Assembly: GCF_016406125.1 (NCBI RefSeq)
Contig: NZ_CP066339.1
Span: 3,782,001 to 3,846,000 of the forward strand
Reading direction: 5' to 3'
From: Alicyclobacillus sp. SO9
GTDB taxonomy: Bacteria > Bacillota > Bacilli > Alicyclobacillales > Alicyclobacillaceae
Length of the DNA stretch: 64,000 nucleotides
Below the pieces are notes generated by a model, which was not told the DNA's origin, searched no databases, and saw only the letters and a program-made list of their open reading frames with translations. The translations under genes and the position numbers were made by a program. Shown in pieces: positions 1 to 7,754 of this stretch (position 1 is the stretch's first letter; the number at the start of each line of letters is the position of its first letter).

Positions 1-2
1 TA

Positions 3-236
3 CAGCAACAGCAGTTTGTAAGCCATTCCGATCAAGTCATTCCATGGAGCGTAACCAACGAAGTGAGAACATCGTTAGCCGCGGTGCGATTCCTGCTGTT
101 TCCGTTAGACACGGATGAACAGAAAGACGCAACCCTGGAAAAAGCAACAGCAGAGCTGTCCCGCTTGGAGCATCTGTTTAATGAAATGGAGCAAGATAAA
201 TTGAAAGAGGCAAATCAGGAGACCACGATTCACTAG
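3..236 (+). CDS. C-terminal fragment, possible HisKA-like (histidine kinase dimerisation) helix pair
   Basis: An open frame enters from the left edge and stops at TAG 234-236, giving the last 77 residues of a protein. A stretch reading NEVRTSLAAVRFLL, followed by an acidic linker and ATAELSRLEHLFNEME, looks like the two-helix HisKA fold (compare HELRTPL... then ELxRLxxLI). The phospho-accepting His position would be Asn here. No ATPase domain follows. It could be a Spo0B-like or degenerate sensor, or simply an unrelated coiled coil. The resemblance is a weak inference from a short stretch; the open frame and stop are seen directly. Confidence 0.4.
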   Translation, partial: QQQQFVSHSDQVIPWSVTNEVRTSLAAVRFLLFPLDTDEQKDATLEKATAELSRLEHLFNEMEQDKLKEANQETTIH

Positions 237-390
237 GGAGCAGGTCTGTTTGGTGAAAAGTTCGCCGGGGCGATGCCGAAGCATGCATCAAAGGGTGTAT
301 CAAGAGTAGAGGTGTATCAAGAACAGATTCGAATATGGGGTTTCAGGAATTAACAGTGGTCGTCAAATAATTTTACCGCACCAAAAGAGT

Positions 391-432
391 GGGCAATTCT
401 CAGCCGCAAAGAATATCGGCTGAGAATTGCCC
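391..432. terminator. Perfect 16-bp hairpin, terminator after the NarL-type regulator
   Basis: Arms 391-406 and 417-432 are perfect reverse complements (GGGCAATTCTCAGCCG) around a 10-nt loop. The hairpin touches the regulator stop codon at 433-435. On the minus strand it is followed by ACTCTTTT, so it most likely ends regulator transcription. It may also stop transcripts arriving from the left. Confidence 0.75.
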
Positions 433-1128
433 TTACTTTGACTCGTCGTCATCATCTTGCTCAATAACATACCCTTCTCGAACTGCGTAGGCCGCGGCCT
501 GCACACGATTTCCGAGATGCAGCTTCTCTAATATATTCCGAACGTGATTGCGGACTGTGTTTTCACTGATATAAAGAGCACTGGCGATGTCTCTATTCGT
601 CGAGCCTACGCTCAAATGGCGCAATACCTCAACTTCACGCTCCGTCAATTCGTCCACCTGCTGTCGAACGGGCTTGGAAGCAGGTTTAGAAAATTCACTG
701 ATAATCTGCATGGCAAGGTTCCCTGGAATGACCGGTTCCCCCGCACTGACACGTTTAACGCTGTCAATCACAACCGTCGGACTGGCGTTCTTCAGAACAT
801 AGCCAGATGCACCCGACTTGACGGCTTCAAACAGCATTTCTTCAGCATCAGACACAGTCAGAATCAAAATCTTCACGTACGGGTGTTCCCGCTTAATCTG
901 CCTTGTCGCTTCGAGTCCGTCACAAACGGGCATGTTAATATCCATGAGGACCACATCAGGCAGCAACTCGCGGCATTTCTCAATGGCGATCTCGCCATTT
1001 TCAGCCTCCGCCACAATATCAATTTCACTCGATTTCTGGAGAATCGAGCAGACTCCTTGACGAAACAATTCGTGATCGTCGACGACTAAAACACGGATCT
1101 TGGACTGAACATCCTCGGTACCCGGCAT
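433..1128 (-). CDS. NarL/LuxR-family response regulator (NreC/DegU/LiaR-like)
   Basis: Cytoplasmic DNA-binding response regulator of 231 residues. The receiver domain begins IRVLVVDDHELFR and carries the acidic pair, the phospho-acceptor Asp in VVLMD (about residue 63), the TVSD threonine region and the LKNAS lysine. A LuxR-type HTH begins at LTEREVEVL, with recognition helix SENTVRNHV near the C-terminus. ATG 1126-1128 is chosen because TTAGGAGCG lies 8 nt upstream; a start 15 codons earlier has no good site. It is divergent from a sensor kinase of the matching HisKA_3 type at 1406, so the two are probably partners. The kinase carries a probable Fe-S/oxygen-sensing cysteine set, which points to oxygen or nitrate control as in NreBC, but the target genes are not known from sequence. 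Confidence 0.9.
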   Translation of the reverse strand: MPGTEDVQSKIRVLVVDDHELFRQGVCSILQKSSEIDIVAEAENGEIAIEKCRELLPDVVLMDINMPVCDGLEATRQIKREHPYVKILILTVSDAEEMLFEAVKSGASGYVLKNASPTVVIDSVKRVSAGEPVIPGNLAMQIISEFSKPASKPVRQQVDELTEREVEVLRHLSVGSTNRDIASALYISENTVRNHVRNILEKLHLGNRVQAAAYAVREGYVIEQDDDDESK

Positions 1129-1405
1129 ATTTTGCGCTCCTAACCTTAAGTGTCGTTCTTTATTCACTATCATACCCTGTTTCGCTTATTTCCTCCATAT
1201 GTGAATGTAATGAGAGCATATAGTTGTATATAACTAAGCAAAATAGTCCATTATAACTACTTTGCAGTCATCCTTGTGGCATGCGCATGTTGCCAAGACT
1301 TATGGTACCTTGTCAGTAAGGCTTCGTATGTCCTTACGACATCGTTTGCACAGAGTCCGGATACACTATCTACGGGCCCAGTCCATGTAGAAGAGAGGGA
1401 GTCAT
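1129..1405. promoter_or_regulatory. Divergent control region between regulator and kinase genes
   Basis: This AT-rich 277-bp region must hold both promoters. It contains an inverted repeat TAGTT-N6-AACTA at 1221-1236, a second TATAACTA at 1252-1259 (the first copy is at 1229-1236) and a palindrome CATGCGCATG at 1280-1289. Any could be an operator. No exact Fnr box (TGTGA-N6-TCACA/T) was found here. Confidence 0.4.
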
Positions 1406-2482
1406 ATGCGGCCTGCAGCAGATAAGTCCATACCAAAACCCCAAGGTCAGACGCAGGCGCTGCCTCAGACCTTGTTTAAGGCTGTTTTTAATCATGCAGC
1501 TGATGGAATGGTTATCTTAGATCAGTGGCGGCAAGTGCTATACATGAACCCTGCAGCTAGAAGTTTGTTGGGGACCGAATTTTCTGAGCGCAGTTTTTGC
1601 GGTGACCTGTTCAAATGCCATGACAATGAGAATGGCACTTTTGACGATGAACGGTGCTTTGGTCAATGTGTCTTATCCAGCAAAATTCCAGTCGAAGATA
1701 TTGAGATGAACATTACGGACAGCAAGGGTAACGATATTCCGGTGGCTGTCACCTATTCCTATATACCGTTTGAGAACGAAAACCCGTATCTGCTGATGTC
1801 AATTAGAGACATTTCCGAAAGAAAACGCCTTGAGGAAGCCCAGAGGCACAATAATGAACTGCAATACACTTTGCAGGAACGAGAACGCCTGGCACGAGAT
1901 TTGCATGACGGAGTGGTCCAAGATATTGCCTATGCCAACATGCAGACGAAGTCCCTCCTCGACGAACTCGAGAATGGACATACTGTATCGCAGCCGGAAT
2001 TAAGCGCTATCAGCAATATCATGGAGAGGAGTTTTACAGACCTCAGACAAGCCATCTACGATCTTACGTTCCGCATCTCTGATGACTTCTCAGCATATGT
2101 AAAACGCTATGTGCTTGATTACGGTGTACGCTACAAAATTCTTTCTCATGTAACCAAAACCCACGATATTCCCAGGGTCGATCCGTTTGTCGCCACCCAA
2201 GCCGTCAAAATCATGCAGGAAGCATTGGCGAATGTACGCAAGCATGCTGAAGCTACGGAAGTCGATGTGAGTCTGCAATACCTTAAGAACAAGAAGGCAA
2301 TTCTATTGGAGGTGTCTGACAACGGAAAAGGATTTGAAACGCAGGATACCGGTGGGTGCGAACACTATGGCATGACTTCCATGAGAGAACGGGCCAATCT
2401 GATTGAAGGCAGGGTAACCGTTGATTCTGCAATCGGGCAGGGAACGAAAGTGATGATTACAATTCCTGTTGTCTCTTCCTGA
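1406..2482 (+). CDS. PAS sensor histidine kinase with NreB-like cysteine cluster
   Basis: A 358-residue soluble kinase with no membrane segment. The order is a PAS domain (about residues 20-140), a HisKA_3 helix with the phospho-acceptor in RLARDLHDGVVQD (His167), and an HATPase_c domain with EALANVRKHA (N box) and DNGKGF (G box). The PAS domain holds four cysteines at about positions 65, 71, 84 and 88 (C-x5-C-x12-C-x3-C). NreB of staphylococci senses oxygen through four PAS cysteines that bind an Fe-S cluster; spacing differs, so a cluster here is inference. ATG follows GGGAG closely. The response regulator is divergent at 433-1128. Neighbouring heme-copper-oxidase-like genes fit an oxygen or nitric-oxide role. 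Confidence 0.9.
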   Translation: MRPAADKSIPKPQGQTQALPQTLFKAVFNHAADGMVILDQWRQVLYMNPAARSLLGTEFSERSFCGDLFKCHDNENGTFDDERCFGQCVLSSKIPVEDIEMNITDSKGNDIPVAVTYSYIPFENENPYLLMSIRDISERKRLEEAQRHNNELQYTLQERERLARDLHDGVVQDIAYANMQTKSLLDELENGHTVSQPELSAISNIMERSFTDLRQAIYDLTFRISDDFSAYVKRYVLDYGVRYKILSHVTKTHDIPRVDPFVATQAVKIMQEALANVRKHAEATEVDVSLQYLKNKKAILLEVSDNGKGFETQDTGGCEHYGMTSMRERANLIEGRVTVDSAIGQGTKVMITIPVVSS

Positions 2483-2633
2483 CACCAAGAACTGATTCGA
2501 TTCATTTTCACAGCACGTGCTGACTGAACGAAAACCTTTGAGACAAGATAAACACAGGGCTGGTCAAAAACCTGCGCGAAGAACCCGATGAAAGAGATAC
2601 AACAAATGCAATAGATACAATAGATACCGAAGG

Positions 2634-2663
2634 AGGACTGTCAGTTGCAGTTGTCCTTTTTAC
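2634..2663 (+). terminator. Weak terminator downstream of the kinase
   Basis: AGGAC (2634-2638) can pair with GTCCT (2653-2657), followed directly by TTTTT. The stem is short, with imperfect inner pairing. It is the only U-tract hairpin between the kinase and the opposing gene. Confidence 0.4.
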
Positions 2664-2697
2664 TTTGCGGAAGTACCGGAACGGGTATAAGTTAAGC

Positions 2698-2856
2698 CTA
2701 AGCCATAAAGGGATTAAATAGACCGAACCAGACGATTGAAAAGACCATTGTCATAATCAGCAGACTCATCATAATTGTACCTGTGCCTAACCTGGATTCA
2801 CTCTGCGTTTCCTCTGACGCTTGCTGCTGAACTTTCACCGCTGTATTACTGTGCAT
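2698..2856 (-). CDS. Small single-TM protein, cytochrome oxidase subunit IIa-like
   Basis: A 52-residue protein. ATG at 2854-2856 is preceded by GGGAGGCGAAACAC, an excellent binding site; a longer frame upstream has none. After a 25-residue polar N-terminus there is one hydrophobic helix (MMSLLIMTMVFSIVWFGLF) and a very short tail. Size, single helix and the SIVWFGLF pattern resemble the tiny subunit IIa of ba3/cba3-type oxidases. That identification is moderate, since short helices are easily confused. The gene lies just beyond two oxidase-I-like genes and next to the redox two-component system, which supports a respiratory role. Confidence 0.6.
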   Translation of the reverse strand: MHSNTAVKVQQQASEETQSESRLGTGTIMMSLLIMTMVFSIVWFGLFNPFMA

Positions 2857-2949
2857 GTGTTTCGCCTCCCAATTAAACTTCTTATACGCAGAATACATGT
2901 AGCGGCAGTGATTCCGACAGGCCAAAAACGACAGACTTGAGTCACTCAT

Positions 2950-2970
2950 TTAGACTATCAACTTAGACTA
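2950..2970. promoter_or_regulatory. Direct repeat TTAGACTA x2, possible operator
   Basis: TTAGACTA occurs at 2950-2957 and 2963-2970 with a 13-bp period, about 95-115 bp upstream of the small oxidase-subunit-like gene. It could bind a dimeric regulator such as the nearby NarL-type protein. This is position-based inference only. Confidence 0.3.
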
Positions 2971-3044
2971 GTTCATTTCGTCTGTTTTAACTATTTGGAC
3001 ACAAATTGAACTACCTGTTCATTAAGCAGTTCAGTCCAACGAGC

Positions 3045-4445
3045 TTATGTCATCGATTCTGAATGCTGTGCGACCTTTTGAGGTTTAGAGAGTACCCATT
3101 GCAGCAAAAAGATGAGTGCCCCGAGTGCTGCCAGAATGCCCCCTAACGCCAGCTGTGCAAATGCACCTTGACCGCCGTGCATGAGCCTGATAAAGGCGAC
3201 AGGCATCAGTATCGCTCCTACGACCGCCATGACAGCCTGTGAAGCCGCTATAACGCGCGGTGGCCCAGTCTTCCCAAGCAACAATGGAAAGACCCTATAA
3301 CCGATACTGTAAACAAGGGTAGTAATCCAGCCCAAAAACAGCAGATGCAGGGCCGCCAGTGACAACGGAGAGATTCCAATCAACAAGAGCGTACCTAGGA
3401 CAAAAGCGAAAAACCATGAAATCATCCACAGTAGTACATGCAGTGTGTGAAACTTGTTTTGCTTATCAAACACACTTTTGCCAGCCCGCATAGTCGCTAG
3501 AAACCCTGCCGCCTGCAGGCCAATTCCCAATCCGACAACGCGGCCGCCGATGGTTTCAAGCGGGGTCCAGAAGCTTGCTGAGAGAAAGAGAAGAACGCCG
3601 ATGCCCCATGCAACCTGAGCTGTCTGAGCATACCACCCTGCAATCGACCGCACTCCAAATAAACGAGGGTACAAATGCATAGCAACAGACAGTACCGTTC
3701 CGGCAATCCAACCATAGTAAACTAATAACTGTGGAGTTCTCCCCGTCTCAAAGGGCCATGTTATGGGCTGCATACAGGAAGCAACAACCATCCAAATTGC
3801 AGCGACTATAAAAATCATCAGACTGACGTCTGTACCCCTCTGCGCCACTTTGTCGGTGGCCTTTAACTCGCTCACGACTCCGAACAGCGATAGAATACGC
3901 TTTTCGTTGCTCCATGATGATGCGACGTCCAAACGAGGTCTTGGGTCCTGATTTAGAGATTGGGATGCGTTTTGCCCCTGCTCCGTTGCTTCCATTTCAA
4001 GCTGCGCTTGCTCAGCATGCTTTGGAAACGACGCTACCTGTCTGCTTCTCTTTCTGCTGATAACCATCGACAAGATATTTGCCATAAACAAAAGCGGCGT
4101 AAGTGCTTGAACGAACAGTCCGACTCTATCCAAAAGAGGACTGTGCAGGAGTAATGCAAGGAGAATCAGCACAATGCTTCCTTCTGCCGCAGTAACGTGA
4201 ACCGCTCCCTGCCAGCGCCTTGGTAACTTGAGACCAAGAGACAGAAAGAGCACAATATAAGTCATGCCATAGATTAGCATTGTCAGCCAGCCAAACGGAT
4301 TTAGTTCAGCATGATAGGCGGACAGAACGGGCCACAAGCTTGTGAAGCTTGCCATGATTCCACCTAACGTCGCGCCAACAATAAAGTTGATGAACGCTGT
4401 AAAAATAAAGACTTTGGGAAGCTTTAAAGCTTGTTGAATCGGCAC
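3045..4445 (-). CDS. Multi-pass membrane protein, heme-copper oxidase subunit I-like / NnrS-like
   Basis: About 466 residues with roughly a dozen hydrophobic helices. Histidine-containing helices such as AYHAELNPFGWLTMLIYGM, AMHLYPRLFG and ALHLLFLGWITTLVYSIGYR follow the H-x(3-8)-G-(W/F) pattern of cbb3-type subunit I and NnrS proteins, which bind heme and copper. The full CuB ligand set of a real oxidase is not recognisable, so a catalytic role is unproven. A cytoplasmic loop of about 60 residues (KHAEQAQLEMEATEQG onward) separates the N-terminal five helices. GTG at 4443-4445 is chosen since GAGGGG lies 9 nt upstream. It diverges from a similar protein at 4584, and the two share an Fnr-type box. 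Likely jobs are NO handling or an accessory oxidase. Confidence 0.65.
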   Translation of the reverse strand: MPIQQALKLPKVFIFTAFINFIVGATLGGIMASFTSLWPVLSAYHAELNPFGWLTMLIYGMTYIVLFLSLGLKLPRRWQGAVHVTAAEGSIVLILLALLLHSPLLDRVGLFVQALTPLLFMANILSMVISRKRSRQVASFPKHAEQAQLEMEATEQGQNASQSLNQDPRPRLDVASSWSNEKRILSLFGVVSELKATDKVAQRGTDVSLMIFIVAAIWMVVASCMQPITWPFETGRTPQLLVYYGWIAGTVLSVAMHLYPRLFGVRSIAGWYAQTAQVAWGIGVLLFLSASFWTPLETIGGRVVGLGIGLQAAGFLATMRAGKSVFDKQNKFHTLHVLLWMISWFFAFVLGTLLLIGISPLSLAALHLLFLGWITTLVYSIGYRVFPLLLGKTGPPRVIAASQAVMAVVGAILMPVAFIRLMHGGQGAFAQLALGGILAALGALIFLLQWVLSKPQKVAQHSESMT

Positions 4446-4521
4446 AGTATCCAACCCCTCGGTTCAGATGTTCAAGATGAATTCTTTGTCTCCCAGTTTA
4501 TCGAATCGCATTCCACAACCA

Positions 4522-4537
4522 TGTGACCCACCTCACT
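4522..4537. promoter_or_regulatory. Fnr/Crp-family box TGTGA-N6-TCACT
   Basis: TGTGACCCACCTCACT matches the Bacillus Fnr consensus TGTGA-N6-TCAC(A/T) at all fixed positions. It lies between two divergent oxidase-like genes, 77 bp upstream of the minus-strand start (4445) and 47 bp upstream of the plus-strand start (4584), so one site could govern both. No Fnr gene is in the window. Confidence 0.6.
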
Positions 4538-4583
4538 CACTCTGTCTCTGTTCATGAGTACACTGATGAAGGAGGGGATGAAG

Positions 4584-5852
4584 ATGGCGAATCAAAACGC
4601 GGCCAAAAAACGCTTATCACCAACCGTGATCTATATCTTAACCGGTCTAATCGCGGCACTACCAGGGCTGCTCCTGTCCACATTCGCACTCCACTCGTGG
4701 CGCGACGGAACAACTTTGACACCTGATTCATTAATGGCCATCCATCTTACCATTCTCGGGTTCATGTTAACCGTTGCCTTTGGGGTTCTGTATCAGATTG
4801 TCCCCATTGCATTTCAGGCTTCGCCTCTGCCGAGACACGTCTATCAATGGCACTTGCCTGCACACCTGTTTGCTGTAGCGGGAATGGTCGTCGGATTCGG
4901 CTTGACGCGGTATCTCTGGGTGGGCATTTTCGGAAGCGTGCTCGTTGCGTTTGCTTGTGCTTACTTGTGGTTTGTTCTCAGGAGTTACCGACACGCGAGA
5001 AATAAAACTCATGTACACCGACAACTCGCGTGGCCGTTCCTGTCTTTTATCGGCGTTACAACCCTCGGGCTGTACCAGGCTTTTGTCGCTTCTCAAGTCA
5101 CACAACCGGTGTTATTGTCTCATGTGGTCTTGGGCGGCATTGGGATGTGGGGTGGATTGGTTATTGCTGTGTCTTATAAGCTCGTTCCGATGTTCTCCTT
5201 GAGTCACGGTTACCATGCCAGGCTCCCGTATGTTACAGGATTTTACTATAGCGCAGTTGTATGCTATCTTCTGGCGCAGATTACGGGAAACCATCTGCTC
5301 CTTGTGCTCGGCATATTGGCTACCGGCGTTGCAGTCGTCGGCTTTTCGTCCGACATCGTAAGAATTCTCAGAGCAAGAAAGCGAAAGCGAATCGTGTTGC
5401 CCCTAAAAGAAGCGCTGCTGGCCCTCGCTATTAGCCTTGGCGCACTGTGTCTTGTTTTGATAGGATGGAGTATTGGACGCACCCATACAGCTCTTGTCGG
5501 AGCTTACCTATTTACATTCGCCGGCCTCATTCCAATGATGATGGCCTACATCCAGAAAATGATACCGTTTCTGTGGTTTGAATACCGATTTAGCAAGAGT
5601 AAAGACAGAAAAACGGCGCCGCTTATTGATGAAATGATATCAAAACCCGTAGCCACAACGGGCTTTATCGGTTACTATATAGGAGTTATTTCAGGTCTTG
5701 TTTACCTACTGTTGCCAACCGAAGAACCGGCCCGTTTCGGCACCGTGTGGCAGGTACTGTTTGGTCTCTTTTGCATCTTTGGTGTATTAGGGATGTTTGC
5801 AGCGTTGGCGAAAGTGGTTACAATCGGAGGGAAGAGGCCGGCAGACAGCTAG
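4584..5852 (+). CDS. Multi-pass membrane protein, heme-copper oxidase subunit I-like / NnrS-like (second)
   Basis: A 422-residue integral membrane protein with about twelve hydrophobic segments. Helices with conserved His-Gly spacing include AIHLTILGFMLTVAFGVLYQ, HLPAHLFAVAGM and LSHVVLGGIGMWGG, like those of NnrS and the cbb3/nor oxidase superfamily. The ATG at 4584 is used because GGAGGGG sits 6 nt upstream; the ATG at 4578 is too close and the frame from 4554 would include the binding site. It is divergent from, and distantly similar in layout to, the protein at 3045-4445. The pair may form a heme/copper protein complex or act in NO tolerance. Exact function is not known. Confidence 0.65.
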   Translation: MANQNAAKKRLSPTVIYILTGLIAALPGLLLSTFALHSWRDGTTLTPDSLMAIHLTILGFMLTVAFGVLYQIVPIAFQASPLPRHVYQWHLPAHLFAVAGMVVGFGLTRYLWVGIFGSVLVAFACAYLWFVLRSYRHARNKTHVHRQLAWPFLSFIGVTTLGLYQAFVASQVTQPVLLSHVVLGGIGMWGGLVIAVSYKLVPMFSLSHGYHARLPYVTGFYYSAVVCYLLAQITGNHLLLVLGILATGVAVVGFSSDIVRILRARKRKRIVLPLKEALLALAISLGALCLVLIGWSIGRTHTALVGAYLFTFAGLIPMMMAYIQKMIPFLWFEYRFSKSKDRKTAPLIDEMISKPVATTGFIGYYIGVISGLVYLLLPTEEPARFGTVWQVLFGLFCIFGVLGMFAALAKVVTIGGKRPADS

Positions 5853-5927
5853 CGGCAGGCTGTTTTAAAAAGCCCTTTGTGTGTTATTCTCGCCGAACCT
5901 AGCAGGTATTCCCGTCCAGGAGGTCAT

Positions 5928-6557
5928 ATGGTGTTTGCAGTAGGCGTCATACTATCTTATCTTATTGGCTCTTTGTCTTTCAGTACGATTATCGGTCGAA
6001 TCGTGGCACACATTGATATTCGCCAACACGGCAGCGGCAACGCTGGCGCGACGAATACACTTCGAGTCTTGGGTGTCAAGTGGGCAATTCTTGTATTAGT
6101 TTTGGACATTGCAAAGGGCGTTGTGGTCGTACTAGCAGCATCACGATGGTTCCCCAACACGTCACCGCTGTTTTTATATTCCTGCGGTATCGCCGTCATT
6201 GTTGGGCACAACTGGCCTGTGTTTTTTCGTTTTAAAGGCGGTAAAGGCGTTGCCACAACTATTGGTGTCCTCGCTGTATCGATGTTTCATCCCGCTATCA
6301 TTGCTGGTGCGTTCGCCCTCGCACTCATTTCCGTGACACGCTATGTGTCACTTGGATCGCTTAGCTTTACGACACTCACATCTGTCTTGGCCGCAATTAT
6401 GTACCCCTCTGTTATACCCAGTATCTTCGGCGCCATTGTGGCTGCATTCTCGATTTTGCGACATCGACAAAATATTGTGCGACTCTGGAATGGCACAGAA
6501 CGCCGCATTTTTGAAAAGAAAGAAGCGAACCTCAGCAGCAAGGAAGAAGAACACTAA
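5928..6557 (+). CDS. plsY: Glycerol-3-phosphate acyltransferase PlsY
   Basis: A 209-residue membrane acyltransferase that moves an acyl group from acyl-phosphate to sn-glycerol-3-phosphate, the first step of phosphatidic acid synthesis. The three PlsY signatures are visible: SGNAGATNTLRVLG after helix 1, VGHNWPVFFRFKGGKGVAT in the middle, and a late loop ending in RHRQNIVRLWNGTE. ATG 5928 follows CCAGGAGGTCAT, a near-perfect site; the earlier in-frame ATG has none. It is followed by a convergent GlpP-family gene, a lipid/glycerol-phosphate neighbour. Length matches the family. Confidence 0.95.
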   Translation: MVFAVGVILSYLIGSLSFSTIIGRIVAHIDIRQHGSGNAGATNTLRVLGVKWAILVLVLDIAKGVVVVLAASRWFPNTSPLFLYSCGIAVIVGHNWPVFFRFKGGKGVATTIGVLAVSMFHPAIIAGAFALALISVTRYVSLGSLSFTTLTSVLAAIMYPSVIPSIFGAIVAAFSILRHRQNIVRLWNGTERRIFEKKEANLSSKEEEH

Positions 6558-6603
6558 TCTCGCGACGGCTAAAGAGGCTTTCATACGTCCGGGCCGAGGT
6601 GAT

Positions 6604-7185
6604 TTACAAGTGCTCTCCCACATTGCCTGGTTGCAGCGCTTTCCGCCAAATCTCCTTAGCTGATGTAGTCACCGCAACAGCTCCGTGACTGAGCGCCGTT
6701 CGGGCATCCGCCATGCTGCGTATAAATCCGCCGGCCAAGATTGGATACTCTATCTGGCTGTGCACTTCCTCCAAAATGCCGGGCATCATTCCCGGCAGGA
6801 CTTCAATATAGTCAGGAGACGAACTCTTCATGATGCGAAAGCTGGTCTCAAGCGAATGTGAATCTATCAGGAAGATCCGCTGGATGCTAATGAGACCGTG
6901 TTTTTTTACCGTTGCAATGACATTTGAATGTGTTGAAATCAGTCCGGCGGGCTTAATCACCTGACACAGAAACTGCGCGGCGGCATCATCATGACGAAGC
7001 CCTTGAATCATGTCCGCATGCAGTAACAGCTTCTTTCCGTTGTCGCGCGCAATCCGTCTTAAATAAATCAATTGTGCGACGTGGATATCCAGATACACTA
7101 CATATTCGTAGGGTGTCTTCATGAGCAACTCAAAATCCTTCATGGACCGTGCTGCCGGTATAATCTTTTGTCCGTTAAAATCCAT
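6604..7185 (-). CDS. glpP: GlpP-family glycerol-3-phosphate responsive antiterminator
   Basis: A 193-residue cytoplasmic protein that starts MDFNGQKIIPAARSMKDFE, as GlpP proteins do, and runs through LLLHADMIQGL and GGFIRSMADARTALSHGAVAV, a TIM-barrel glycerol-phosphate binding fold. In Bacillus, GlpP binds the leader of glpD/glpFK mRNA in response to glycerol-3-phosphate. Those genes are not in this window, so the gene is an orphan here. ATG 7185 is chosen by homology length (192 in B. subtilis) and the GGGAG 9 nt upstream. It stops 46 bp beyond the convergent plsY stop. A terminator lies between it and cheW, so it needs its own promoter. Confidence 0.88.
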   Translation of the reverse strand: MDFNGQKIIPAARSMKDFELLMKTPYEYVVYLDIHVAQLIYLRRIARDNGKKLLLHADMIQGLRHDDAAAQFLCQVIKPAGLISTHSNVIATVKKHGLISIQRIFLIDSHSLETSFRIMKSSSPDYIEVLPGMMPGILEEVHSQIEYPILAGGFIRSMADARTALSHGAVAVTTSAKEIWRKALQPGNVGEHL

Positions 7186-7263
7186 CCTGTCAACTCCCAT
7201 GCATCCAACACCAGGTGAATTCAAGACCTCTACTTTGCCATTATACATCGTTGTAATGCCAAC

Positions 7264-7299
7264 AAAAAAAGCCGCAGCGTGAGGTACCACGTTTGCGGC
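7264..7299 (-). terminator. Rho-independent terminator after cheW
   Basis: On the minus strand GCCGCA (7294-7299) pairs with TGCGGC (7271-7276) with a further CGTG/CACG inner stem, followed by TTTTTTT (7264-7270). It lies directly after the cheW stop and upstream of glpP. Confidence 0.85.
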
Positions 7300-7315
7300 C
7301 GTTGTTAGACTAGGC

Positions 7316-7714
7316 TTACGCCGATGTGGAGTTTTGCGTCTGCTCCACTGTGTCTAAAATCAAAATCAGGTCTGACCCCCGTGACCAAACACCTCGGACA
7401 CGCGGATCTGAACCTTCCCAAGCATCAATCTCATTGTCAGCAATCTCTATGACATCCTGTGCCGAATCTACTATGTAGGCGCCTGAATGGGTGACTAAGA
7501 CGCGCGTCTCGCTTGTCCTCGCGGCTTCTGGTACACGAAGGATAGAATGCAGACTAAGCACAGTAATTAAGCTTCCCCTTAGGTTGGTAACACCCACAAC
7601 ATGTTCTGGGGCTTGCGGCACCGGCCGAATTGTCGGCACCTCTTCAATGGACTGTACTTCATCAACGGGCAGCGCATATCGCTCTGTTCCCATCATAAAG
7701 ACTACGTATTTCAT
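7316..7714 (-). CDS. cheW: CheW-like chemotaxis coupling protein
   Basis: A 132-residue single CheW domain (MKYVVFMMGTERYALPVDEV at the start, VVGVTNLRGSLITVLSL in the middle). CheW is a cytoplasmic adaptor joining chemoreceptors to CheA. ATG is preceded by AGAAGGAGAGATGGT. It is 40 bp downstream of a chemoreceptor on the same strand, with a strong terminator after it, so the two form a small receptor-adaptor unit. No cheA, cheY or flagellar genes are in the window. The unit may feed a signalling array encoded elsewhere. Confidence 0.92.
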   Translation of the reverse strand: MKYVVFMMGTERYALPVDEVQSIEEVPTIRPVPQAPEHVVGVTNLRGSLITVLSLHSILRVPEAARTSETRVLVTHSGAYIVDSAQDVIEIADNEIDAWEGSDPRVRGVWSRGSDLILILDTVEQTQNSTSA

Positions 7715-7754
7715 ACCATCTCTCCTTCTGAACCCTTAACGTCTCTGCTGTTTA

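Noticed and set aside
544-1089. Plus-strand open frame opposite the NarL-type regulator
   Set aside because: It is the antisense shadow of a clearly conserved gene and has no binding site or recognisable domain.
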